Below the pieces are notes generated by a model. It was not told where the DNA came from. It made no database searches and was given only the letters and a program-made list of their open reading frames with translations. Source: Desulfotignum sp. (lineage in GTDB: Bacteria; Desulfobacterota; Desulfobacteria; Desulfobacterales; Desulfobacteraceae). Taken from it: a DNA stretch of 50,021 bases. Below, piece after piece: positions 34,667-45,400 of the stretch. The stretch spans positions 1 through 50,021 of the forward strand of contig JAABUB010000017.1 in NCBI GenBank assembly GCA_011389575.1, given 5' to 3'. A program made the translations under genes and the position numbers. Each line of letters begins with the position of its first letter. The first letter of the stretch is position 1.

Positions 34667-36838
34667 ATGGCCAAACAATCTGATCAAAATCTGAATATCC
34701 CGATGATCGGGCTGCTGGCAGTAAAAAACCAATTGATTACCCAGGCCGAACTTGAAGCGGGACTGGCTGCATGTAAAGAATCCGAAGATGCTGCTGCCTG
34801 TCTCAAGGAGTACCTGCTTTCCAGGGAAATGGTTTCAGCCCAAAATATCCAGCGCCTGTCCATGGCTGCCAGAGCCCTTGATATACGGAAAAAAGAATTT
34901 CGTTTCGGGGTTATTGCTGTACAAAAAGGCATTATCAATCAAAGTGTTTTGCAATTGGTCCTGGAAGAGCAGCAGGCAGATATGAAAAATGGCATCAAGC
35001 CCCGCCTTATTGGTGACATGCTGGTGGAGTCCTGTATGATGACCGAACGGCAGCGAGACTATATTTTAAAGATGCAAAAACGCAGACTTCGCCCGGAAAA
35101 ACCGGAAGAATCCGAACCAGGCACAGCTGCAGAAGCCATTTCATCAGACCAGGCCGCGCCAGAAAAAGCCCCTCCGGATAAGGCCGGAGCTGAAACACCT
35201 TCTGAAAATCAGATGAAAGACAAACTCGCTCCTTCTGATATGCTGGAGCCTGAGATTATGCCCTATGGCATCCAGCTGCAGCTGGCAGAGGATGCCATGG
35301 GGGCATTTTTGACAAAAACCGATGCATTTGATTCAGATGTCACAGCTTCGGATATCAGAGAGGCTCTGGCTGAAAAAGGCATTGTATCAGGCATTGTGTC
35401 TGATGAAATGATGAATGGATTTATCCAGTCCAGCGGGTTTAAAACCAAGGCTTTCCGGGTAGCCAGGGGAATTCGCCCCATACAGGGGAAAGATGCCAGG
35501 GTCGAATTTTTCTTTAATATCGATTATCTCGGGGCCGGCGGACTCGATGCTGATGGTAATATAGATTTCAAACAGCGGGGCACTGTCCCGCATGTCCAGG
35601 CCGGAACCGTTCTGGCGGAAAAAACGCCCATGGTGGCATCCAGACAGGGACACAATATTTTTGGCGAGGAGATAGAAGCGACACCTGGTAACGATATTGT
35701 TTTGCGTTTCGGCAAAGGGGCAAAGTTATCTGAAGACGGACTCAAGATCCTGGCTGACGTCACCGGATTTCCCAAGTTTGCATTGTCCGGGATAATTTTT
35801 GTCCATGAAGAATATGCCACAGAAGGTGATGTGGATTATGAAACCGGTCATATTGAATACAGTGGTAATGTCACTGTGAACGGATGTATCAAAGCCGGTT
35901 TCCAGGTAAAAGGCAATGATATCACCAGTGTGGAAATTGATGGGGGTATTGTAACGGCTGAGGGAAATGTACATGTCAAGGGTGGAATCAACGAAGCCAG
36001 AATTTATGCCAAAGGCGATGTCACGGCAAAATTTATCCATAAATCTGAGATCATCTGCATGGGAAATGTCCATGTCCCCAAAGAGGTTGTGGATTCCACT
36101 ATAGAATGTTCAGGCTCCTGTATTATTGAAAGCGGTAAGCTCATTTCTTCCAAAATAACCGCCAAGATGGGAATGGTGGCACGGAATATCGGCACCCAGA
36201 CTGCTGCTGCCTGCATGGTACAGGTAGGGTATGATGCCTTTTTTGAAAAAGAAATCGCACTTATTCAGGACAGCGTCAAGCAGCTGAAAGATAAAATTGC
36301 GGCGGGGGAAGAAAAGCAGGCCCGATTGAATGAGCAGAATACGGAACTTCAAAAACATATCACAAAATTGGCCCATATTCAGGACCGCTCCCAGCTTGAC
36401 AAGGAAAAGCTTAATAAGGAAATTAAAGATCTGCAATCCCAGCCGGACAAAACAGATGCCATTGCTGAGCTTGGGCAGCAGATTGTTCAGCTGGAGGCCA
36501 AGGCAAAAAATGCAGAAAAACAGCTGGACCAGAGCTTTGAAAAATCTGAGTCCATTGAATCTTCCATGGAGGGCATTGAAAACCAGATGAAAGTTCTTAA
36601 TACCCGGTTGGTGGATCTGTTTGAAGAAAAAAAGAACCTGACCAGCTGGTCCATGGAAAATCCGGGAAATCCTGTTGTCAAGGTAGAGGGCAGCATCCAG
36701 CCGGGAACCATCATCAAGGGAAAGCAAAGTGAAATGGTGGTCAAAGACCTGGTCCGTCGTGCAAAGATCATGGAAGTTCTTAAAGCCGGCAGTGATGAAG
36801 CCCATCAGATCTATGAACTGCAGGTGACAAATATCTAA
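34667..36838 (+). CDS. DUF342/FapA-domain protein
   Basis: A 723-residue protein. Residues 1-150 are helical with no recognised domain, then a Pro/Glu-rich linker (about 150-190). The DUF342 (FapA) domain follows from about residue 265, with Gly-rich beta-helix-like turns (GDVDYETGHIEYSGNVTVNGCIKAGFQVKGNDITSVEIDGG spans it, and repeated GNVHV). A long coiled coil is at about 520-660. FapA-like proteins are linked to flagellar assembly or polar targeting in some bacteria, but no flagellar gene is near. It follows ispH-ubiA by 16 bases with an AAAGGAG ribosome site and converges on the acyltransferase gene. Confidence 0.8.
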   Translation: MAKQSDQNLNIPMIGLLAVKNQLITQAELEAGLAACKESEDAAACLKEYLLSREMVSAQNIQRLSMAARALDIRKKEFRFGVIAVQKGIINQSVLQLVLEEQQADMKNGIKPRLIGDMLVESCMMTERQRDYILKMQKRRLRPEKPEESEPGTAAEAISSDQAAPEKAPPDKAGAETPSENQMKDKLAPSDMLEPEIMPYGIQLQLAEDAMGAFLTKTDAFDSDVTASDIREALAEKGIVSGIVSDEMMNGFIQSSGFKTKAFRVARGIRPIQGKDARVEFFFNIDYLGAGGLDADGNIDFKQRGTVPHVQAGTVLAEKTPMVASRQGHNIFGEEIEATPGNDIVLRFGKGAKLSEDGLKILADVTGFPKFALSGIIFVHEEYATEGDVDYETGHIEYSGNVTVNGCIKAGFQVKGNDITSVEIDGGIVTAEGNVHVKGGINEARIYAKGDVTAKFIHKSEIICMGNVHVPKEVVDSTIECSGSCIIESGKLISSKITAKMGMVARNIGTQTAAACMVQVGYDAFFEKEIALIQDSVKQLKDKIAAGEEKQARLNEQNTELQKHITKLAHIQDRSQLDKEKLNKEIKDLQSQPDKTDAIAELGQQIVQLEAKAKNAEKQLDQSFEKSESIESSMEGIENQMKVLNTRLVDLFEEKKNLTSWSMENPGNPVVKVEGSIQPGTIIKGKQSEMVVKDLVRRAKIMEVLKAGSDEAHQIYELQVTNI

Positions 36839-36850
36839 AATATATCCCGG

Positions 36851-37732
36851 TCAGGACAGCAGCCGGTCAATTTTCCGGTCTTTTTCCTGCCAGAGCTGGT
36901 TGAGCCACTGGCAGAACCTGTCCCTGAAATCCGGATCAGTAAAATAATCCCCTTTCAGCTGCTCTCCCACCTCAAATACATGCAGATCCACGATAATTTT
37001 GTGGGTCCTGCCGGAAATGAATGTCCAGAAGCTGGGTGTTCTGCCGGGATACACAATGGTGACATCAATAATTTTGTTCAGGTATTCGCCCATGGAACCC
37101 AGAACAAAGGCAATGCCTCCGGCTTTAGGGGTAAGCAGATGGGAAAATGCGGAATTTTCGGCTTTTTTCGGGGTGTATCTCGTACCTTCCACAAAATTCA
37201 TGATGGATACCGGAATATATTTGAATTTTTTACAGGCCTTTCTGGTATTTTCCAGGTCTTTTCCCTTCAGATGGGGATTTCGGACCAGAAAGTCTTTGGA
37301 ATACCGTTTCATAAAGGGAAAATCCAGTGCCCACCATGCAAGCCCCAAAAACGGTACCCAGATCAGTTCTTTTTTTAAAAAAAATTTGAGCATGGGAATT
37401 TTTTTGTTCAATGTTTTCTGGAGCACCAGGATATCCACCCAGGACTGGTGGTTGGACAAAACCAGATACCATTCTTCGGGGTTGAGCTGCTCAAGCCCGC
37501 GGATGTCCCAGTCAATACGGCAGAACAGATCTGTGTTCCAGGAATTGATGTGAATCCACAGGCCGGCAATGGCCACAAGTATCCTGTCCAGTACCACGAC
37601 CACGGGTTGAAAGGGAAGGACAAATTTAAACAAAGATACCAGGATCAAGGGCACAGTGAGAACAATAGTGTTTATGAGATACATCATAAATGACAATACC
37701 CCTTTGAGGGGAGGGGGCAGAAAAGAAAGCAT
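36851..37732 (-). CDS. PlsC-type acyltransferase (YihG-like)
   Basis: A 293-residue membrane-anchored glycerolipid acyltransferase. N-terminal hydrophobic segments are followed by the catalytic NHQSWVD (HX4D) at about residue 92 and the substrate motif FVEGTRYTPKK at about 182. These are typical of 1-acylglycerol-3-phosphate acyltransferases of the YihG type. A strong AGGAGG ribosome site sits 3 bases before the ATG. The gene starts 8 bases after the stop of the sigma-54 activator gene on the same strand, and this pair is divergent from the lipid megasynthase. It may therefore place the megasynthase product onto a phospholipid, which is inference from position. Confidence 0.85.
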   Translation of the reverse strand: MLSFLPPPLKGVLSFMMYLINTIVLTVPLILVSLFKFVLPFQPVVVVLDRILVAIAGLWIHINSWNTDLFCRIDWDIRGLEQLNPEEWYLVLSNHQSWVDILVLQKTLNKKIPMLKFFLKKELIWVPFLGLAWWALDFPFMKRYSKDFLVRNPHLKGKDLENTRKACKKFKYIPVSIMNFVEGTRYTPKKAENSAFSHLLTPKAGGIAFVLGSMGEYLNKIIDVTIVYPGRTPSFWTFISGRTHKIIVDLHVFEVGEQLKGDYFTDPDFRDRFCQWLNQLWQEKDRKIDRLLS

Positions 37733-37740
37733 GGGCCTCC

Positions 37741-39219
37741 TTAGGTATTTTTTTGGTTCATGATATGCTTTTTAACCGTTCGTCTGTCCAGGCCTGTTTT
37801 CCGGGCCACTTTTTCATAGGTGCCAAGGCTGTTATACAAAATGGTACAATAGGCGGACAAAAGATCTGCAGCCGACAGTTCCTGTGCCTGGATGCCCTGG
37901 TAGAGAAAATGTGCAAGGGACGGGTCATCAATCTGTTGTTTGCCCAGGTAGTCCCGCCTGAGCAGCACACTTCTGACGCATTGTTCCAGTTCCCTGACAT
38001 TTCCCGGCCAGCTATAATGGTTTCCCAGGCGGCGGTCAATAATTCTTTTGACTTTGGAAATAATTTTTGAAGATTGGATACCGGTCATGCGCAGAATGGT
38101 AAAATCCAGCAGATCGTCCAGTTCCAGAGGGTGCTGCTGAATCCTGGTCCGCAGCGGCGGCACTTCGATAATATCCGAGCAAAGGCGGTAGTAAAAATCT
38201 TCTCTGAAGATGTTGCCCGTTATAATTTCCTGCCTGGGACGGTTGGTGGCGGCAATGACACGCCCGTTGAACCGGGATGGGGCATGGGCACCCACGGGGG
38301 TGAAGGTTCTTTCCTGAAGAACCCGCAGCAGTTTGACCTGGATGTGGTCGGGAATTTCCCCGATTTCATCCAGCAGGATGGCACCATGAGGGCTGCATCG
38401 GTCCAGCACCCCCCGGTAATCTTCCACCGCGCCGGTGAACGCCCCTTTGGTATGGCCGAACAATTCTGATTCCAGCAGGGTTTCCGGATACTGGGACAGG
38501 TTTAAAGAAGAAAAGGTTTTGGTGAAACTTTCAGAAAAACAGCCGCGTTTTTCGTCAAAGGGAATAAAGCCGCTCATGCCGATGGCCTTGGCAGCAGTGC
38601 CTTTTCCAGTGCCGGTTTCCCCCAGTAAAAGGGTGGAAAAATCTTCCATTTTATTCCAAAGATGCTGGTCATACAGTTCAATATTATAGGTAAAGACATT
38701 GTACCAGAGATGCTTTTTGAACTTTTTCATACACAAACTGCTGCCCACCAGGGTTTTGGAAATAAAATAAAAGGCCCGCCGCAGCTGAAAAGACAGGGCG
38801 AAATAATGGTAGAATGCATCCAGGGAAAAGCCTTTCTCCACCATCATTTTTCTGGCTTCATCCACAAAGTTTACCGGTACAGGGTCATGCTGGGCAGCTA
38901 TCTGGTCTTGTATCAAAAGGTCGAAATGGTCCCGGAATTTATGAAAAATATCAAACAGATATACCACCCGTAATACTTCTTTGTCTTCTCCGGCATACTG
39001 GTTGATATTTTCCCTGTTCTGACGTTCCAGCTTCTGCAGCTGCCGGTCTACCTCCAGAACGCACATGTCTTTGCTTTCCCTGCGGGCAGCGGATGGGAAC
39101 AATCCGGCAATTTTCTGGTCCAGACGTTCTCTTAAATCACTGAAAGGGTTGGCAAAGGCAGCATTATAAACGGTTTTAAAAAAATGGCGCTCTTTTTGTG
39201 TCAGTGCAGCTTTTTTCAT
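37741..39219 (-). CDS. Sigma-54-dependent transcriptional activator
   Basis: A 492-residue enhancer-binding protein. The N-terminal 190 residues are helical with no known sensor domain. The AAA+ domain has Walker A GETGTGKG at about 200-207, the sigma-54-contact loop GAFTGA at about 259-264, Walker B in GAILLDEIGE, and the R-finger region. A Fis-type HTH (YEKVARKTGLDRRTVKKHI) is at the C-terminus. It should activate sigma-54 RNA polymerase from upstream sites. The start at 39219 has GGAGAG 9 bases upstream. Its divergent neighbour carries a sigma-54-like promoter, so it probably controls the megasynthase, and the acyltransferase is co-transcribed with it. Confidence 0.9.
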   Translation of the reverse strand: MKKAALTQKERHFFKTVYNAAFANPFSDLRERLDQKIAGLFPSAARRESKDMCVLEVDRQLQKLERQNRENINQYAGEDKEVLRVVYLFDIFHKFRDHFDLLIQDQIAAQHDPVPVNFVDEARKMMVEKGFSLDAFYHYFALSFQLRRAFYFISKTLVGSSLCMKKFKKHLWYNVFTYNIELYDQHLWNKMEDFSTLLLGETGTGKGTAAKAIGMSGFIPFDEKRGCFSESFTKTFSSLNLSQYPETLLESELFGHTKGAFTGAVEDYRGVLDRCSPHGAILLDEIGEIPDHIQVKLLRVLQERTFTPVGAHAPSRFNGRVIAATNRPRQEIITGNIFREDFYYRLCSDIIEVPPLRTRIQQHPLELDDLLDFTILRMTGIQSSKIISKVKRIIDRRLGNHYSWPGNVRELEQCVRSVLLRRDYLGKQQIDDPSLAHFLYQGIQAQELSAADLLSAYCTILYNSLGTYEKVARKTGLDRRTVKKHIMNQKNT

Positions 39220-39254
39220 AACTATCTCTCCGGGTAACAATGTGGATTTTTGTA

Positions 39255-39297
39255 CAGGCAATGTTCATAAAATGCAATAACAAAACATGCAGGCAAT
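39255..39297. promoter_or_regulatory. Direct repeats, possible upstream activator sites
   Basis: The 8-mer caggcaat occurs at 39255-39262 and 39290-39297, exactly 35 bp apart. Between them lie an atgtt and an aacat in inverted order. They are about 70 to 110 bases upstream of the sigma-54-like promoter, the usual distance for enhancer-binding-protein sites. No binding consensus for this activator is known. Confidence 0.35.
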
Positions 39298-39364
39298 AAG
39301 AATTTATCAGGGACAGAAGCAGAAAATCATTTTAATTCAGGCTGTTAAATACTTGCTGTTTCAA

Positions 39365-39379
39365 TGGCATGGTTTTTGA
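39365..39379 (+). promoter_or_regulatory. Sigma-54-like promoter of the megasynthase gene
   Basis: The 15-mer tggcatggtttttga matches the -24/-12 consensus TGGCAYGNNNNTTGC at every defined position except the last base (A instead of C). Transcription would begin near 39391, about 60 bases before the ATG. A sigma-54 activator is encoded divergently 146 bases upstream, which makes the match more credible. Confidence 0.6.
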
Positions 39380-39453
39380 TAGTATATTTTTTTGAAATCA
39401 CTTTACAAACAGGATCCCGCGAAAAATCAGGATACCAATAAGGAAGATATACC

Positions 39454-42400
39454 ATGATAACAAGAGTATTGCACGCAAGACTGCCTTTGATGATTTATAC
39501 CCCGGTCAAGGTATTTGACATACAGTATTTTACTGCTATTCATGCCGCCGGTGCCCTGCCTGTGTTTGACACCGAATTTTTGACCAGAGAGGATATTTTA
39601 CAAAAGACGGCCCTGCTGGCCAGAGAAAACATCAGTTTCGGTCTGCGCCTGGCAGCATCTGATCCCCTGCTGCTGAAAGATCTGGAAAAAAATCCGGTTT
39701 CCAACCTGGATCTGGTGGTTGTGCCGGTATCCAGAGCAGATGCCGCGCCCCCGAAAATTACCTTGGGGGAGACAAAGCTGGTTCTGGAAATCAGAGACAT
39801 AGGTCTTGTGGACACCATTGCAGCAGCCGACCCCCATGCCCTGGTGCTCAAAGGCAATGAAGCTGCCGGACAGGTATCCAAATACTCCTCTTTTATTCTC
39901 ATGCAATGGTATCTGAAAAACCAGGACCGGCCGGTGTTCATCCATGGCGGGGTGGGCCGGTACACTGCTGCCGGCATGCTGGCGGCAGGTGCAGCTGGTT
40001 TTGTCATGGATACCCAGGTGCTGCTGGCAGATGAAGCACCGGTATCTCCGGCGTTCAAGAATCTGCTGGCCATGGTGGAAGAAGGAGATTCCACGGAAAT
40101 AAGCATCCAGGACAAACAGGTGTTCCGGGTCTTTGCCAAGCTGGGCACCAAAATTGTCAAAGAGTTGAAACAGCAGGCCGTGCTTTTTGGTGCGCACAAA
40201 GACGGCGAAAAAAAATTGTATGCGCGTATAGCCAAAGAAATCACTGCCATCAACAGCCCGGATGCGCCGTTTGTGCAATCGCTTTTCTACATGGGCCAGG
40301 ATGGGTTGTTTGCCAGAAATTTTGTAAAAGAATCCAATAAATTATCTGATATGATCCAGCATTTTTTCACCGCTATCGGTAAAAATCTGGATTATGTGGA
40401 CCAATTTGATCCGGTGACGGAAAATTCGGCCTTTGCCCGAAGCCACAACACCCGCCTGCCCCTGATCCAGGGACCCATGGCCAATATATCAGACAACCCG
40501 GATTTTGCCGCAAAGGTTCTGGAAGCAGGGGCATTGCCATTTTTTGCAGTGGGATCTCTGCCGGCTTCTCTGGCTGATGACATGCTGTCACGGGGAAAAG
40601 AAAAAGTTGCCAACTGCGGGGCCGGTCTTGTGGGCATAGAAGCCTTCAATCCCATGGTGCACAAGCATTTGGACATGGTCAAGAAATACAAAATTCCCTA
40701 TGCGCTGTTTGCCGGCGGTATTCCCTCCCAGGTGCGGGAGCTTGAGGCGGCCGGCACCAAAACCTATCTGCACACCCCGTCTGTTTCCATGATGGAAAAT
40801 GCCATAAAAAGCGGGTGTGTCCGGTTTATTTTTGAAGGGGGAGAAGCAGGGGGCCATGTGGGATTTTTGTCCTCTCTGGTGCTCTGGGAGGCAGCCATTG
40901 AAAAACTGGTGGCAAAAAACCAGGATGTGTCCAGACTGTCTCTGGTGTTTGCCGGTGGAATCTCCACCTGTTTTGCTTCTTTTTTCATTTCCGGCATGAC
41001 GTCATTTCTGGCGGCAAAAGGGGCCTGCATCGGGCTTCAGGTGGGAACAGCCTATCTGTTTTCCAAAGAGATTGTGGACACAAAAAGTGTTACAAAGCAA
41101 TACCAGGATATCATCGTTGAAAAAAATGAAACCGTGGTCATCGGCAAGAGCCTGGGACTGGCTTCCCGCACCGCCCCCACACGGTTTGCCAAAATGATGA
41201 AGGAACTCGAAGACTCCATGATCCGGGAAAATATCAGCCTGGATCAGCGCAAGCGGTCCTTTGAAAAGAAAAATATCGGGTCCCTGCTCATCGGTGCCAA
41301 GGGATTTCTGCCGGATTTCAAACGGCCGGGAAAAGAACATTATACCTGGTTCAAAGATGAAGACCACCGGGAAAAAGGCAATTTTCTGGTGGGAGACAGC
41401 CTGGCGTTTTTTACAGACAGCATCTCCATAAAAGAGATCCATGACACCTATTTTACAGCCAAATCCCGGTTGTTTCACCATGTAAACCAGCTGGAGATAT
41501 TTTCAGGCAGAAAAAATAAGATCAACGATGAAATTGCCGTGGTGGGTATCGGCTGCACCCTGCCGGATGCTGATACACCCGATCAGTTGTGGGAAAACAT
41601 TCTGGACAAGCGCTATTCCATAAAAAAGATGCCGGAGGACCGGTTTGACCACAAATTGTATTACAGCCCGGACCGGGGTGCTGAAGACAAAACCTATACC
41701 ACCCTGGCAGGATTTGTGGACCATTTTTCATTTGATTATGAGCGGTTCGGGTATGCCCCGGACAAGGCCAAACGGTTGTCCCGCAGCCAGCAGATGGTGC
41801 TTGAAACCGCGTACAAGGCGGTGGAAAGTGCCGGATTGCTGGATGAAAATGAAAAATTTATCTGTGAAGACCCGCAGAAAACCGCTGTGGTGATCGCTAC
41901 CTGCCTGTCCAATGAACTGGGCAACACCCTCCAGCTCAAATACTGGTTTCCCCAGCTGGTGTCCTTGATGGAGAAGACCTCCGCCTATGCCGGCCTGTCT
42001 GAAGCGGACAAACAAGCCGTCAAACAGAGCCTGCAGCAGGGCCTGGAAGGTGAACACACAGGATATGACCCGGTCCACGGGATTTTGCTCAACATTGAAG
42101 CCTCCCGCATTGCCAGGCACCTGGGGGTCAGGGGGGCCAATTATATTGTGGATGCGGCCTGTGCATCCTCTGTGACCGCTGTGGAAGCAGCTGTAGGAGA
42201 ACTTTTGTCCGGAGAGCATGACCAGGTGATCGTCGGCGGGGTGAACACCCACCTGGCACCGGAATCCTTTATAGGGTTCGCCAAAATGGGCACCCTGTCG
42301 GCAAAAGGCTCCTATCCGTTTGACCAGCGGGCCGACGGGTTTATCCTGGGAGAAGGGTCGGTTATATTCGTGCTCAAGCGCATGAAAGATGCCATCAGGG

Positions 42401-45400
42401 ACAAGAACAGGATATTCGGTGTTATCAACGGTATCGGGGCATCTTCCGACGGCCGGGGCAAGGCCATTGCCGCCCCTAATCCCAAAGGCCAGATCCTCAG
42501 TGTCCAGCGTTGTTACGAACACGCCCGGCCGGAGATCACTCCCGAAGATATCGGGTTCATCGAGGCCCACGGTACCTCCACCACCATCGGGGATGCAGCG
42601 GAACTGGAAACCCTGAACACCTGGTACAAAGACAGCCATGCAGGCATCTCCTCCATCAAGTCCCAGATCGGCCATCTGCTGGGGGCAGCCGGGGCAGCCG
42701 GTCTTTTAAAGGCCCTTCTGGCAGTGAACAACGGAATACTCCCCCCCAACGGCCGGTTTGAAACCCTGTCCAAAAACCATGACCTGACAGACTCTTCTTT
42801 GTTTATTGTCAAGGATCAGGTTGAATGGAAAGGCCCGGAAAACGCCCCCCGCCGGGCTGCGGTGTCCTCCTACGGGTTCGGCGGCATCAACTACCATATG
42901 GTGGTGGCGCAAATGACCCCTGAATACCAGCCCCTTACCAGGGATATCTTTTCCGATACCGCCTATGACTTCAATGATGACCGTATCGTGGTGGCAGGCC
43001 TTGGCGTGTTTCTGCCCGGGGCAAAGAACACGCAACAGTTCTGGGAAAAACTGCAATCCGGTGAAAAACAGCTGTCCCATCTGGGGGAAGACCATTTTGA
43101 CAATGATGCCTATGCTTCTTTTCCCAAAAATTCCATTTTTCATCTGCCAAAGGTCAAGGCTGGGATGGTCACAGATTTTCAGTTCAACAACCTCAAATAC
43201 CGGATGCCCCCCACCATGGTCAAATCCATTGAACAGGCCCAGATTTTCGGGCTGGAGGCGGCTGATGAGGCCCTGTCGTCTTCCGGGCTTTTGTCAGTGG
43301 ACGGTGGTCCGGCCCGTACCGGGGTGATCCTGGGCACCATTGCCGGCGAGCGCCAGAGCAAAAATATTATCCGGGTGAGAAAGCAGTTCATTGCCAATGC
43401 CGTCACTACCTGTGAAGGGGTGGACAAGGCTGCTACCCGGGCCGTGGCAGATGACCTTGTGGCCGCCATCCGAAAAACCATTCCGGAAAACAATGAAGAC
43501 ACCACCCCGGGGCTCTTGTCCAACATCATTTCCGGCCGCATTGCCAACCACTTCGGGCTCAATGGTGCCAATTACGTGATCGACGCATCTTGTGCATCCG
43601 CCACCATTGCCCTCAGAAACGCGGCAAGATCCCTGAAGCACAAAGACCTGGATTTTGTTCTGGCCGGAGGTGTGGACTGCAACCTGTATCCTGCCGTGCT
43701 CATGGCTTTCAAGCGTTTGGGGCTTTTGTCAAGTACAGACGGCTATTTCTTTGACAACCGGGCGGAAGGATATGTGATGGGAGAAGGGGCTGCCATCCAT
43801 GTGCTCACCACCTTGAAAAAAGCCAGGGAAGCTGGTATGGAAATTTTGGGGGAAATCCATGACTGCACAGTGCGCTCGTCTGTGCCCGACCACCTGCTGG
43901 CCCCCTCGGAACATACCTTTACATCGGTGATCAATGAGGCATACCAAAGATCGGGTATCCTGAAATCCGAGATTCGGCATCTGGATCTGTTTGCCTTTTC
44001 CAATGTGTTCGGGGACATGATCGAGCAGCAGGTAACCCAGGCCAGTTTTTGCCATACCATGCACTGCGGTAACATCAAGCCCCAGTTCGGATATTTCAAG
44101 GCAGCCAACCCGGCCGTGGCTCTGGCCAAGATGATGCTCATGAATGCAAAAGGAAAGATCCTGCCGGATTTCAACTATGATCCAAACCATTCCACCCTCA
44201 CGGACAGCACGGTGCTGCAGCCAACCCGAAAACCCGTTGACAGAAAACCCGGCCAACCCCTGCGGTTTGCCGCCAATGTCAACGGTATCGGCGGCAACCA
44301 CGCCCATTTGATCATGGGTACCCTGCCCCGTGTTCTGGAGCGCGGTGTGCCGACAGAGCAGGAACCGGTGATCGAGGCCCAATACAAACAGGTGTCCGGC
44401 GATGACCTGGTGGTGACCGATACTGCCTATTCCGCAGATCCGGGCGGGAAAAAACTGCGCATGGTGGCCCTGCTTTCCGGCCAGGGTGCCCAGCGGCCGG
44501 GCATGATGAAGGCGCTGTATGATACTGATTCCCATATCCGGAAGGTGCTGGACAAGGGAGATGAGGTTTTTTTCAAGATCCGGGGATATTCGCTTCTGGA
44601 TCTCATGTTCGGGGATGACGATGCCCTGAACTCCACCCAGAATACCCAGCCGGCCGTATTTCTCTCATCTGCCGCCGTCTGTTCCCGTCTGGGGCTGGAA
44701 GGGTTTTCACCCGATTATTTCATCGGCCATTCCGTGGGGGAATACACCGCATTGTTCTGTTCAGGTATGCTGGGGTTTGAAGATGCCATGCGCCTGATCA
44801 TCAAGCGGTCGGATCTCATGTATGAAAGCACGGTCAAACAGCCGGGAAAAATCATGGTGGTGTTTAAAAATGAGAAAGCAACCGAAGCTTTGCTGCGTAA
44901 ATCCTTTATTTCCAACATTTACATCACCAATAAAAACAGTGAAAAACAGACCGCAGTATCCGGCAAGGCAGAGGATATCGACAAATTCTGCACCTATTTG
45001 TCCCAGCAGGAGGTGTCCTTTAAAAAGCTCAACCTTACCGGTGCGTTTCACACACCACTGCTCCAGGAAGCTGCAGATGAGCTGCGCACCTTTCTGGATA
45101 ACATAAGTTTCAACACCACCCGGTTCGGCAGGATCATTTCCAACACCCTGGCCCGGCCCTATCCGGAAAAAGAAAATGAGGTCAAGGACCTTCTGGCCAG
45201 GCAGATCGTATCCCCGGTGGAATTTATCCGGTCTGTGGAGCATGTGTATGTGTCCGGCAGGACCCATTTCATCGAAATCGGGCCGTCCAGGCTCCTGGTG
45301 AACCTGCTCAAACATATCAATATCGGTGAATACGGCACAGCTGTGACCGTGGATTCCAGGGAGGGGGAAACCGAATCATTTGCCGCCTGCCGCCAGTACC

